Source: Streptomyces chrestomyceticus JCM 4735 | Lineage (GTDB): Bacteria > Actinomycetota > Actinomycetes > Streptomycetales > Streptomycetaceae | Assembly: GCF_003865135.1 (NCBI RefSeq) | Contig: NZ_BHZC01000001.1 | Location: 3,348,001-3,412,000 of the forward strand | Reading direction: 5' to 3' | DNA length: 64,000 nt | Part shown: positions 33,503 to 41,748 of the stretch, in pieces | Layout: every line of letters begins with the position of its first letter | Numbering within the stretch: position 1 is the first letter of the stretch | The notes under the pieces: model-generated | Databases searched by the model: none | Seen by the model: only the letters and a program-made list of their open reading frames with translations | Told to the model about the DNA's origin: nothing | Translations under genes and position numbers: made by a program

Positions 33503-34768
33503 ATGTCGGCACACGGCACGAGCGGCCACCGCGGCGGCGCCGGAGACGATCCGTTCGACGAGGGCGGCACCAGCATCCTGCGCCAGCCGATGGCCGTCTG
33601 GGCCACCGCGGGCGCCTCGGTCGTCGCCTTCATGGGCATCGGCCTCGTCGACCCGATCCTGCCCTCCATAGCCAAGGGCCTGCACGCCTCCAACAGCCAG
33701 GTCTCCCTGCTGTTCACCTCCTACTTCCTGATCACCGCGGTCGCGATGCTGGTCACCGGCTTCGTCTCCAGCCGGATCGGCGGCCGCAAGACGCTGCTCG
33801 CCGGGCTGGCGCTCGTAGTGGTCTTCGCTGCCCTGTCCGGCACGTCCTCCTCGGTGGGCGAACTGGTCGGCTTCCGGGCCGGCTGGGGGCTGGGCAACGC
33901 GCTGTTCGTCTCCACCTCGCTCGCTGTCATTGTGGGCGCGGCGGCCGGAGGAAGCGCAGCGGCGATCCTGCTGTACGAGTCGGCGCTCGGCCTCGGCATG
34001 GCCTGCGGCCCACTGCTCGGCGCGGTCCTCGGCGACATGAAGTGGCGCTACCCCTTCTTCGGCACCGCCGTCCTGATGGCCGTCGGCTTCATCGCCATCA
34101 CGGTCTTCCTCAAGGAACAGCCCCGGCCTGCGCGCAAGACGTCGGTACTGGACCCGATCAAGGCCCTGGGCCACGGCGGGCTGGCCTCCGCCGCCGTCTC
34201 CGCGTTCTTCTACAACTACGCGTTCTTCACGGTGCTCGCCTTCACGCCCTTCGTGCTGGACATGAGCCCGTACAAGTCCGGCGGGGTCTTCTTCGCCTGG
34301 GGCGTGCTGCTCGCCGTCTTCTCCGTGCTGGTGGCACCGCGCCTCCAGGAGCGCTTCGGGTCGCTGAAGGTCCTGGGCGGCTCACTGGTGCTGCTCGCCG
34401 TCGACCTCCTGGTCCTCGGGTACGGCAACCACGTCACGGCCGTCGTCTGCACGATCCTGTCCGGCGCCTTCATCGGCCTGAACAACACCGTCTTCACGGA
34501 ACTGGCGCTCGGCGTCTCCGACGCGCCGCGGCCGGTGGCGAGCGCGGGCTACAACTTCGTGCGCTGGTTCGCCGCCGCGGCCGCGCCGTTCCTGGCGCCG
34601 AAGATCGAGGAGTGGACCGACATCCACATCCCGTTCGTGGTCGCGGCCCTGGCGGCGCTGGTCGGCGCGGCCATCGTGGCCGTACGGCGCCGGGCGCTGA
34701 CCGTACGGGCGCACGAGCTGGAGCCGCAGCACGCGACCGAGGACGGCGTGTCCGCCTTCGCCAACTGA
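33503..34768 (+). CDS. MFS transporter, probably a drug exporter
   Basis: 421 residues with 12 predicted membrane helices. The loop motif GFVSSRIGGRKTLLAG after helix 2 is the standard MFS motif A. The N-terminus has FMGIGLVDPILPSIAKGL, as in drug/H+ antiporters. I chose the ATG at 33503 (MSAHGTSGHRGG) because AAAGGGGA lies 9 bases upstream; an in-frame ATG at 33440 would add 21 residues starting inside the AT-rich promoter region. The substrate is unknown. The upstream segment 33405-33460 is strikingly AT-rich for this genome. Confidence 0.9.
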   Translation: MSAHGTSGHRGGAGDDPFDEGGTSILRQPMAVWATAGASVVAFMGIGLVDPILPSIAKGLHASNSQVSLLFTSYFLITAVAMLVTGFVSSRIGGRKTLLAGLALVVVFAALSGTSSSVGELVGFRAGWGLGNALFVSTSLAVIVGAAAGGSAAAILLYESALGLGMACGPLLGAVLGDMKWRYPFFGTAVLMAVGFIAITVFLKEQPRPARKTSVLDPIKALGHGGLASAAVSAFFYNYAFFTVLAFTPFVLDMSPYKSGGVFFAWGVLLAVFSVLVAPRLQERFGSLKVLGGSLVLLAVDLLVLGYGNHVTAVVCTILSGAFIGLNNTVFTELALGVSDAPRPVASAGYNFVRWFAAAAAPFLAPKIEEWTDIHIPFVVAALAALVGAAIVAVRRRALTVRAHELEPQHATEDGVSAFAN

Positions 34769-34787
34769 CAGCGCCCCCGTCGGCACG

Positions 34788-34824
34788 GTACGGCGCGCCG
34801 CCCATCCGGGCCGGCGCGCCGTAC
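34788..34824. terminator. bidirectional hairpin terminator
   Basis: 13-bp stem GTACGGCGCGCCG / CGGCGCGCCGTAC with an 11-nt loop between the convergent MFS and SUFU-domain genes. It is followed by several CCCGTACGCCG-like direct repeats up to 34915. Confidence 0.8.
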
Positions 34825-34895
34825 GCCGTCAGGTCGGCGTCGCTCCCGTACACCGCCCCCGTACGGCGTCAGGTCACCGCCACCCCCGTACGCCG

Positions 34896-35492
34896 CTACG
34901 TCAGCGCCACGCCCGACCGCAGCGGATCGCGCAGATCCGTCCCGCCCTTGAGCCACCGCTCCTGGAGCGCCTCGGCGCCGTGCACCCGCTTCCAGGCGGC
35001 CTCGTTGGACGTCATCGGCAGCAGGGGCAGGAAGCGGACCGGGTCCAGCGGCTCGTCCAGTTCCAGGTCCGCCACCAGACCGCCCGGCTCCGCGACCAGT
35101 ACGGAGGTGAAGGGCGCGCCCGGCCACAGCGGCTCCCCCACGTCCAGCGACGCCCCCGGCGCCACGATCACGCCCTCGACCTGCGGGGAAGCGGCGAGCA
35201 CGGCGAGCGGCCGCAGCACCTTGTCGACATCGGCCCGGCCCGCCTTCACCGACAGCACCAGTTCGGCGCGCGGGCCGCGCAGCGGGTCAGCCAGCACCGC
35301 CGTGGGGTCGGTCATCGGCCGGTCCGACATGCCGAGCGTGACATAGCGCACCAGATCGCCGTCCGGGCCGCCGCCGGTGAAGCGCAGGACCTCGACACGG
35401 TCGGTCCCGAGGAAGGTGACGGCGGCGCGCGCGTCCGGCTCGCCCAGGGTCGTACGCAGGCGGGCTTCGACCAGATCGAGAACGTCAGACAT
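34896..35492 (-). CDS. suppressor-of-fused (SUFU) domain protein
   Basis: 198 residues starting MSDVLDLVEARLRTTLGEP. The pattern VEVLRFTGGGPDGDLVRYVT, RAELVLSVKAG, then FTSVLVAEPGG and a late LPLLPMTSNEAAWKRVHGAE fits the bacterial SUFU-like domain, found in immunity and stress proteins. The function is unknown. The ATG at 35492 was chosen because the conserved part starts there. It is divergent from the corA leader. Confidence 0.82.
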   Translation of the reverse strand: MSDVLDLVEARLRTTLGEPDARAAVTFLGTDRVEVLRFTGGGPDGDLVRYVTLGMSDRPMTDPTAVLADPLRGPRAELVLSVKAGRADVDKVLRPLAVLAASPQVEGVIVAPGASLDVGEPLWPGAPFTSVLVAEPGGLVADLELDEPLDPVRFLPLLPMTSNEAAWKRVHGAEALQERWLKGGTDLRDPLRSGVALT

Positions 35493-36001
35493 GCCGCGAG
35501 CATAGGCCGGGGTCCGTGCCCGGCCGCGGGCGCCCGGCGGCCCGTCCCGCCGCACGTGGCGGCCGTTCGTATGGAACGGGCAAAGGCGCGCCGGATCGGT
35601 TCTGACGGCTGATAGCCTTGCCGTCTGGTCAGGGAATGACGTTCGTCCCCCAGCGGGGACCGGCCGGAGGAGGTGGGGCTGCGGTGGATCCAAGTCGACC
35701 GTGCAGTACCGACAGTTCTCCTGTCATCCCCCAGCGCGCCCAGCGGCTTTCTTGATCCAGGGGCTTCCGTACCCCTGCCGCACGCGGTGAAACCCGCGAA
35801 GTGCCTTTGCGCCTGAAGTAGATGACGGAAGAGCGCCTTCGACTCTCGTTTCCGTGTTTTCTGCGAACTGCCGTCAGACCTGCGCACGGAGCGCCGCCCG
35901 CTTTGCGGACGTACGGCCAGCGCCGTCTTGTACGTCCTCGTTCCGGGCAGCGTTACGCCGCGCGCCCGCGGCTGGCGGCCGGCCCGTGAAGGAGCCTGCC
36001 C
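35493..36001 (+). promoter_or_regulatory. long intergenic leader upstream of corA
   Basis: 509 bp between the divergent SUFU gene and corA. It holds the short ORF at 35684-35755. Downstream come stem-loop candidates such as CCAGGGGCTTCCGTACCCCTG at 35757-35777 and a larger one between CGGAAGAG (35826-35833) and CTCTCGTTTCCG (35841-35852). The length and structure are unusual for a transporter gene and suggest control by magnesium or translation. I could not match it by eye to the M-box or another known riboswitch. Confidence 0.5.
35684..35755 (+). CDS. possible 23-residue leader ORF upstream of corA
   Basis: GTG at 35684 follows GGAGGAGG at ideal distance (GGAGGAGGTGGGGCTGCG then GTG). The product is VDPSRPCSTDSSPVIPQR plus five residues, ending at the TGA at 35753-35755. 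An in-frame ATG at 35636 would give 39 residues. Three of the 23 residues are proline. Proline-containing leader ORFs precede enterobacterial mgtA and corA and couple ribosome progress to transcription of the transporter gene. That this one works the same way is inference. Confidence 0.45.
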   Translation: MDPSRPCSTDSSPVIPQRAQRLS

Positions 36002-37141
36002 ATGTCGATGATCCGCGACCTGCGTGCCGCCGTCCGCCCCGCCCGTCGGCGTGAGGACTCCCCGTACAAGTACGAGAACGACCACGGCAAGGCCCACACC
36101 AACAGCGCCATCGTGGACTGCGGCGTCTACCGTGACGGCCGGCGCGTCAGCGACCACGTCACGCCGTCCCAGGCGATCGCGGGCGTACGCAGCGACGGGG
36201 GCTTCACCTGGATCGGGCTGCACGAGCCCACCGAGGCGGAATTCGCCGAGATCGCACGGGAGTTCGGGCTGCACCCGCTGGCCGTGGAGGACGCGGTCCA
36301 CGCCCACCAGCGACCCAAGCTGGAGCGGTACGACGACACCCTGTTCACGGTCTTCAAGACGGTCCACTACGTCGAGCACGCGGAGCTGACTGCCACCAGC
36401 GAGGTGGTCGAGACCGGCGAGGTGATGTGCTTCACCGGCCGGGACTTCATCGTGACCGTGCGGCACGGCGGCCAGGGCTCGCTGCGCGCGCTGCGCCACC
36501 GCCTCCAGGACGACCCCGAGCTGCTCGGCAAGGGCCCGTCCGCGGTGCTGCACGCCATCGCCGACCAGGTCGTGGACGGCTACATCGCGGTGGCCGGCGC
36601 GATGCAGGACGACATCGACGAGGTGGAGATCGACGTCTTCAGCTCCGGCTCGGACGGCAAGCACACGGGCGCCGGCCGGAGCGCGGCGAAGGGCGGCGGT
36701 GACGCCGCCGGGCGGATCTACCAACTCAAGCGCGAGGTACTGGAGTTCAAGCGGGCCGTGTCGCCGCTGCTGCGGCCGATGCAGGTGCTGAGCGAGCGGC
36801 CGATGCGGCTGGTCGACTGCGACATCCAGAAGTACTTCCGGGACGTGGCCGACCACCTGGCCCGGGTCAACGAGCAGGTGCTCTCCTTCGACGACCTGCT
36901 GAACTCGATCCTCCAGGCCAACCTGGCGCAGGCGACGGTGGCCCAGAACGAGGACATGCGCAAGATCACCTCCTGGGCGGCGATCTTCGCCGTACCGACG
37001 ATGATCGCCGGGATCTACGGCATGAACTTCGAGTACATGCCCGAGCTGAAGTGGAAGTACGGCTACCCGCTCGTCCTGGTCGTCACGGTCGGCATCTGCT
37101 TCGGCATCCACCGCGGCTTCAAGCGCAACGGGTGGCTCTGA
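36002..37141 (+). CDS. corA: CorA-type magnesium/cobalt transporter
   Basis: 379 residues. A cytoplasmic funnel domain with long helices is followed by two C-terminal membrane helices. The signature GMN motif appears as YGMNFEYMPE near residue 340, and the preceding helix SWAAIFAVPTMIAGI is typical. A Gly/Ser/Ala-rich insertion (SSGSDGKHTGAGRSAAKGGG) lies in the helical domain near residue 220. CorA pentamers import Mg2+ down the membrane potential. The ATG at 36002 has GAAGGAG upstream. Confidence 0.95.
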   Translation: MSMIRDLRAAVRPARRREDSPYKYENDHGKAHTNSAIVDCGVYRDGRRVSDHVTPSQAIAGVRSDGGFTWIGLHEPTEAEFAEIAREFGLHPLAVEDAVHAHQRPKLERYDDTLFTVFKTVHYVEHAELTATSEVVETGEVMCFTGRDFIVTVRHGGQGSLRALRHRLQDDPELLGKGPSAVLHAIADQVVDGYIAVAGAMQDDIDEVEIDVFSSGSDGKHTGAGRSAAKGGGDAAGRIYQLKREVLEFKRAVSPLLRPMQVLSERPMRLVDCDIQKYFRDVADHLARVNEQVLSFDDLLNSILQANLAQATVAQNEDMRKITSWAAIFAVPTMIAGIYGMNFEYMPELKWKYGYPLVLVVTVGICFGIHRGFKRNGWL

Positions 37142-37250
37142 CGGCGGTACGGACGGCTCCGGCGGCGGTACGGACGGCCTTTACGGCGGTACGGTCCGGG
37201 CGCCCCGCCCGCCACCCGGCGGCAGGCCCGCCGCCCATTAGGCTGCTCCC

Positions 37251-37820
37251 ATGACGGAGACCGTGTCGCAGGCGCTGCTGGACCGCGCGCTCATCGAAGA
37301 GGCCACGAAGAAGTCCGGCCTCATCTGGGTACGGGGCGCCACCGGCCCGGCGCGGGCCCTGTGGCACGTCTGGCACGACGGCGCCGCGTGCGTCGTCGGA
37401 GCGGGCTCCGGCCGTACGGACGGGGTGGCCGACCCGTCCGACGAGCAGCCGCTGCACGACCTCGGCCTGACCGACGGCGGCACCGCGACCGTCACCCTGC
37501 GCAGCAAGGACAAGGGCGGCCGGCTGGTCGGCTGGCAGGCCCGGGTCACCGAGCTGGCGCCGGACAGCGAGGCGTGGCAGGCCGCCGTGGACGACCTCAA
37601 GGGCAAGCGGCTCAACGCGCCGGACGCGGAGACGATGCCGCGCCGCTGGGCCCGCGAGTGCCGCGTCCTGCGCCTGGAACCGGTCACGGACGCATCGGCC
37701 ACCACAGACTTCGGCGACACCTCCCAGGCCGCCCGCCCCCTCCCCACCCCGGTCACGACCCGCGAGCCCATCCCGGCGGCGCTGCCCAGGCTGCTGCGGG
37801 GGAAGCGGCGGGGGCGCTGA
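37251..37820 (+). CDS. conserved hypothetical protein
   Basis: 189 residues, soluble. The sequence GLIWVRGATGPARALWHVWH and GTATVTLRSKDKGGRLVGW suggests a small beta-barrel, perhaps of the split-barrel flavin-binding type, but I see no firm motif. The C-terminal 45 residues are Pro/Thr/Arg-rich and disordered. It starts with ATG at 37251 after weak Shine-Dalgarno context. The 110-bp gap before it contains three copies of GGCGGTACGGACGG-like sequence. Confidence 0.7.
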   Translation: MTETVSQALLDRALIEEATKKSGLIWVRGATGPARALWHVWHDGAACVVGAGSGRTDGVADPSDEQPLHDLGLTDGGTATVTLRSKDKGGRLVGWQARVTELAPDSEAWQAAVDDLKGKRLNAPDAETMPRRWARECRVLRLEPVTDASATTDFGDTSQAARPLPTPVTTREPIPAALPRLLRGKRRGR

Positions 37821-37953
37821 GGGGGCGGCCGCTTCCATGGCCTCCTCTGCATACGGGACGGACGGGCGCTGCCGGTCCGGAAGGCGGACGCCAGGCGCGC
37901 GGCACACCTGGGCGCCCCGCCTCACCGCCACTCCGGCCTGAGCCGACCGCCCG

Positions 37954-38352
37954 TCAGGAGAAGCCGAGTATCCCAGGTGAGTCGATGTCGACGGTGACCA
38001 CGCCGGGCGGATAGGCGTTCTCGTCGGCGGTCAGCAGGATCGACATGCCGGTGAACTCGGGGCGTGGCAGTGCGCAGTAGAGCGCGTGGCAGGTGTCCGG
38101 GCCGCCGTAACCGTCGCGGATCATGGTGCCGACGCTGACAGCGGCCATTGTGTCGAGGCTGTCGACGACAACTGAGGAAAGGACCAGAACGCGCTGCGCG
38201 AGGTTCTCTTCACCGGCTTCGGCCTGAGTGAGGCAGAGAGCGGGGATGCTCAGGTGTTCGCCGGGCGTCTTCGCCATGTTGCCGGCCAGGAGGTTCAGCG
38301 TCTTGTGGCCGCCGGCGAGCGCCGTGACGGCGCTGGTGTCCAGGATGATCAC
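37954..38352 (-). CDS. PIN-domain toxin-like ribonuclease
   Basis: 132 residues. The PIN fold starts MIILDTSAVTALAGGH with the first catalytic Asp at position 5. Further acidic residues occur in LTQAEAGEEN, IRDGYGGPDTCHALY (Asp) and LLTADENAYPPG (Asp-Glu). This fits a VapC-type RNase. It overlaps the upstream ribbon-helix-helix gene by 4 bp (ATGA), the usual antitoxin-toxin order. The target RNA is unknown. The last residues DIDSPGILGFS complete the final strand. Confidence 0.85.
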   Translation of the reverse strand: MIILDTSAVTALAGGHKTLNLLAGNMAKTPGEHLSIPALCLTQAEAGEENLAQRVLVLSSVVVDSLDTMAAVSVGTMIRDGYGGPDTCHALYCALPRPEFTGMSILLTADENAYPPGVVTVDIDSPGILGFS

Positions 38353-38633
38353 GCTGCGGCACCCTTGGCCGCCCGGACCTTCTCGGCAGCGATCTTGTAG
38401 ATGTTGCCGAGCACGTCGGGGGCTTGCTCGAACTCTTCGTCGCGGATGTGCACTCCCATCATGCGGCGTACGGCTTCCCGGTCGGCGGCCAGCCGCTCGG
38501 CCCGCTGCGCTGCCGTCGGCTGCTCTGCGGCAAGCGCTTCGACCAACTGGCCGATGCTCACACCGCGCTCTCTGGCCAGCTCGGCAAGGTGATCGCGGGT
38601 CTCTCGCAGGACCTGAATCGTCGTCGTTGCCAT
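38349..38633 (-). CDS. ribbon-helix-helix antitoxin-like protein
   Basis: 94 residues. The N-terminus TTTIQVLRETRDHLAELA is a ribbon-helix-helix DNA-binding segment (beta strand, then two helices with RGVSIGQLVEALA). The C-terminal half, rich in Arg, Glu and Ala, would wrap around and inhibit the PIN toxin. Its start lies only 7 bp downstream of a TATACT box, so the mRNA is probably leaderless. The pair sits between the lipoprotein gene and a hypothetical gene and may have been inserted there. Confidence 0.82.
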   Translation of the reverse strand: MATTTIQVLRETRDHLAELARERGVSIGQLVEALAAEQPTAAQRAERLAADREAVRRMMGVHIRDEEFEQAPDVLGNIYKIAAEKVRAAKGAAA

Positions 38634-38658
38634 AGCTGCAGTATAGAGCGACTATGGC
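38629..38658 (-). promoter_or_regulatory. toxin-antitoxin promoter with inverted-repeat operator
   Basis: Perfect 7-bp inverted repeat GCCATAG / CTATGGC, 16 bp apart. Between the arms lies a minus-strand -10 box TATACT (38645-38640), followed by GCAGCT and the antitoxin ATG at 38633. The left arm overlaps the start codon. This layout suits autorepression by the ribbon-helix-helix protein. Confidence 0.62.
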
Positions 38659-38674
38659 ACTGGGGTTGCTGCGT

Positions 38675-39469
38675 TCAGTCGCCCAGCGTGATCGACTTGC
38701 CGTAGTCGATGACCTGGCTGTCCGCCGGCGCCTGGATCTGCACCGGCTTGCCCCAGTCGGTCAGGCGTACCTCGCCCGCGTCGCCCGCGCGCCGCAGGCG
38801 GAGCGGATAGGGCTCGCCCTCCAGGGAGACGTCGAGGGTGCCGCCCGCGCCCTGGCCGGCGGCGATGCGGATGGTGCGGGTGCCGTCGAGGGTGCCGCGG
38901 TCGCCGGTGGTGAGCTTGCCGTGCAGGCCGAGGAGACTGCCGAGCAGGACGTCCTTGTCCGTGAAGCCGCTGAAACGCTTGTAGACGGGGTCCGAGGACG
39001 GCACCTTCACGTACTTGCCGACGAGCTTGGCGACGGACGTCCCGTCGTTCTTCGACGGGTCGGCGTTCTTCTCGCGGGCCCAGAACCCGGCGTCCGCCTT
39101 GAGGTAGAGCGCGCCGTCGACCCGCAGCAACTGGAAGGTGGCCGCCTTGGTGGCGAGTTCGCCCCGGGCGCCCTGGGGGCCGAGCCGCATGTCCAGCTTG
39201 TAGGTGCGGCCCTGGCTGACGAGGTTGCCGGAGAGCCGTACCGTTCCGGCACCGTGGGCGGCCGTCTGCGCCCTGGCCTGGATCTTGTCGGCGGGCAGTC
39301 TGCCGACCCCGTTGGTCCCGGCGTCCGGGTCCTCCGCCGCGCACCCCGCGAGCACCCCGGCGAGCACCGCGCACACCGCCGCCGTCAGCGTCGCCCCGCG
39401 CCTGCGGTGGGGTGCGGCCGGCCGGCGGGAGCAGGTCCCGGCGGGGCCTGCCGAGGGGAAAGCGGTCAC
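38675..39469 (-). CDS. secreted lipoprotein, LppX/LprAFG-like
   Basis: 264 residues. GTG at 39469 follows AGGAGG at the right distance. The signal peptide ends in the lipobox VLAGC, giving a lipid-anchored cysteine near residue 43. The mature part begins AAEDPDAGTNGVG and continues as a beta-rich domain (GTVRLSGNLVSQGRTYKLDM, LDVSLEGEPYPLRLRRAG). It resembles the LppX/LprF lipoprotein family, which bind lipids or help place envelope glycolipids. The resemblance is weak, and the ligand is not known. Confidence 0.78.
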   Translation of the reverse strand: MTAFPSAGPAGTCSRRPAAPHRRRGATLTAAVCAVLAGVLAGCAAEDPDAGTNGVGRLPADKIQARAQTAAHGAGTVRLSGNLVSQGRTYKLDMRLGPQGARGELATKAATFQLLRVDGALYLKADAGFWAREKNADPSKNDGTSVAKLVGKYVKVPSSDPVYKRFSGFTDKDVLLGSLLGLHGKLTTGDRGTLDGTRTIRIAAGQGAGGTLDVSLEGEPYPLRLRRAGDAGEVRLTDWGKPVQIQAPADSQVIDYGKSITLGD

Positions 39470-39750
39470 GACGGTTCTGCCTCCTGATACGGATGACCTC
39501 GACGGCAGTACGGCAGCGTACCCGGGCCCAGGCACGTCGTACGGCGGAGTGCGCGGTGGACACCGTACGGCCCTTCCCGCCGGGGCGGCACCGGGTGGTG
39601 CACGTTAGCCTGATTTCGGATCAAGCCCGCCTGAGGGGCTTCACCTGCGGAGCAGCGGCAACACGTAACGCCAGGGAAGAGGGGGCGCGGCCGCGCGAAC
39701 GGCGTGGCGGCCCGCTACGGCGCAGCGGAACGGAAGCGGAGGCACTCGGC

Positions 39751-41049
39751 ATGGCGGTGGTCACCCCTCGGGTGTTCGTCTCCCATCTCGCGGGCATCGC
39801 CGTCTTCGACCCCAACGGCGACCAGGTCGGCCGGGTCCGGGACCTGGTCGCGATGTTGCGGGTGGGCGGCCGGCCGCCGCGGCTGCTGGGGCTGGTCGTC
39901 GAGGTCGTCAGCCGCCGCCGGATCTTCCTGCCGATGACCCGGGTGACGGGGGTGGAGTCCGGCCAGGTCATCACCACCGGCGTGGTGAACATGCGGCGCT
40001 TCGAGCAGCGCGCGTCGGAGACCCTGGTCCTCGGTGAGCTGCTGGACCGCCGGGTGAGCCTGGTGGAGACCGGCGAGGAGGTCACCGTCCTGGACATCGG
40101 CATCAGCCAACTGCCGGCCCGCCGGGACTGGGAGATCGACAAGGTCTTCGTACGGAAGGGCAAGGGCGGGGCGCTGCGCCGCAAGGGAGAGACGCTGACG
40201 GTCGAGTGGTCGGCGGTGACCGGGTTCTCGCTGGAGGAGCACGGGCAGGGCGCGGAGAACCTGCTCGCCACCTTCGAGCAGTTGCGCCCGGCGGACCTGG
40301 CCAGCGCGCTGCACCACCTGACGCCGAAGCGGCGCGGCGAGGTCGCCGCCGCGCTGGACGACGACCGGCTGGCGGACGTCCTGGAGGAGCTGCCGGAGGA
40401 CGACCGCGTCGAGATCATGGGCAAGCTCCAGGAGGAGCGGGCCGCCGACGTCCTGGAGGCGATGGACCCGGACGACGCCGCCGACCTGCTCTCCGAGCTG
40501 CCGGAGGACGAGAAGGAACGGTTGCTCGGTCTGATGCGGCCGGACGACGCGGCGGACGTCCGGCGTCTGATGGCGTACGAGGAGCGCACCGCGGGCGGTC
40601 TGATGACGACCGAGCCGATCGTGCTGCGGCCGGACGCGACGATCGCGGACGCGCTGGCCCGGGTGCGCGACCCCGACCTGTCGCCGTCGCTGGCGGCGCA
40701 GGTGTACGTGTGCCGGCCGCCGGACGAGACGCCGACCGGCAAGTACCTGGGGCTGGTGCACTTCCAGCGGCTGCTGCGCGACCCGCCGTTCACGCTCGTC
40801 AGTTCCGTCGCGGACACCGATCTGCCGCCGCTGCCGCCGGGCACCCCGCTGAACGAGGTGACCAGCTACCTGGCGACGTACAACATGGTGGCGGCGCCGG
40901 TCGTGGACGAGAGCGGCTCCCTGCTGGGCGCGGTGACCGTCGACGACGTACTGGACCACCTGCTGCCCGACGACTGGCGGGAGGCGGAGATGCACGGGCC
41001 GCCGGGCGCGGCAGCGGACCGGGAGGGAGAGCCGGACGATGGGCGCTGA
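39751..41049 (+). CDS. MgtE N-terminal plus CBS-domain protein without channel helices
   Basis: 432 residues in three parts. Residues 1-170 are PRC-barrel-like (FDPNGDQVGRVRDLVAML). An MgtE_N superhelix follows (LHHLTPKRRGEVAAALDDDR, repeated DDAADLLSELPEDE turns). Two CBS domains end it (GGLMTTEPIVLRPDATIADA; YNMVAAPVVDESGSLLGAVT). The membrane channel domain of true MgtE is missing, so it cannot transport by itself and may be a Mg2+ or nucleotide sensor. The ATG at 39751 follows GGAGG. It overlaps the DUF1003 gene by 11 bp, and the order resembles mycobacterial Rv1232c-Rv1231c. Confidence 0.88.
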   Translation: MAVVTPRVFVSHLAGIAVFDPNGDQVGRVRDLVAMLRVGGRPPRLLGLVVEVVSRRRIFLPMTRVTGVESGQVITTGVVNMRRFEQRASETLVLGELLDRRVSLVETGEEVTVLDIGISQLPARRDWEIDKVFVRKGKGGALRRKGETLTVEWSAVTGFSLEEHGQGAENLLATFEQLRPADLASALHHLTPKRRGEVAAALDDDRLADVLEELPEDDRVEIMGKLQEERAADVLEAMDPDDAADLLSELPEDEKERLLGLMRPDDAADVRRLMAYEERTAGGLMTTEPIVLRPDATIADALARVRDPDLSPSLAAQVYVCRPPDETPTGKYLGLVHFQRLLRDPPFTLVSSVADTDLPPLPPGTPLNEVTSYLATYNMVAAPVVDESGSLLGAVTVDDVLDHLLPDDWREAEMHGPPGAAADREGEPDDGR

Positions 41050-41629
41050 GGAACGGGACGGTGTCAAGGAGCGTGCGCGGGCGCTGAGTGCGGCGCCGGG
41101 GCCCGGAGCGGGCGGCAGGCGCCCCCGCGCGCGCCTGGACCAGCCGCGCGCGCCCCGGCGCAGCCTGCTGCCGGAGTACGACCCGGAGGCGTTCGGGCGG
41201 CTGTCGGAGAAGATCGCCCGCTTCCTGGGGACCGGCCGGTTCATCGTCTGGATGACGGTGATCATCGTGGTGTGGATCATCTGGAACGTCGCCGCGCCCG
41301 GACATCTGCGCTTCGACAACTACCCGTTCATCTTCCTGACCCTGATGCTCTCGCTCCAGGCGTCCTACGCCGCGCCGCTGATCCTGCTGGCGCAGAACCG
41401 GCAGGACGACCGGGACCGGGTCACCCGCGAGCAGGACCGCAAGCAGAACGAGCGGGCCATCGCCGACACCGAGTACCTGACCCGGGAGGTGGCGGCGCTG
41501 CGGCTGGGCCTGGGAGAGGTGGCCACCCGTGACTGGATCCGCTCCGAACTCCAGGACCTGCTGAAGGAGCTGGAGCTGCGTCAGATGGTGGACGCGGAGA
41601 GCGAGCAGGAGAGCCGGCGCCGGGAGTAG
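41039..41629 (+). CDS. DUF1003 family membrane protein
   Basis: 196 residues. Two membrane helices (FIVWMTVIIVVWIIWNVAA and FIFLTLMLSLQASYAAP) with the family hallmark LILLAQNRQDDRDRV directly after the second. A Pro/Arg-rich cytoplasmic head and a charged helical tail flank them. The function is unknown; DUF1003 genes are often beside MgtE-like genes, as here. The 11-bp overlap with that gene implies coupled translation. Confidence 0.9.
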   Translation: MGAEERDGVKERARALSAAPGPGAGGRRPRARLDQPRAPRRSLLPEYDPEAFGRLSEKIARFLGTGRFIVWMTVIIVVWIIWNVAAPGHLRFDNYPFIFLTLMLSLQASYAAPLILLAQNRQDDRDRVTREQDRKQNERAIADTEYLTREVAALRLGLGEVATRDWIRSELQDLLKELELRQMVDAESEQESRRRE

Positions 41630-41748
41630 CGCGGGCGCCGGGGCGGAGAAACCGAACGGGGTCGGGGGCGGAGCGGCTGCCCGGAGTGACGAACACGACC
41701 GCCCACCAGCCTTTCCGGAGGCCCCCACCGTCCCCGTACCCTTGGGGC

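Noticed and set aside
35620..36001. M-box (ykoK) or other known Mg2+ riboswitch upstream of corA
   Set aside because: Only a faint resemblance (AGGTGGGGCT); the conserved GCTGCTGCCC and CGCCAATGGGT blocks are not present by eye.
37140..37200. Three GGCGGTACGGACGG-like units after corA
   Set aside because: GGTACGG is frequent in this genome (GTAC-rich codons), and three loose copies are not enough to call a structured repeat.
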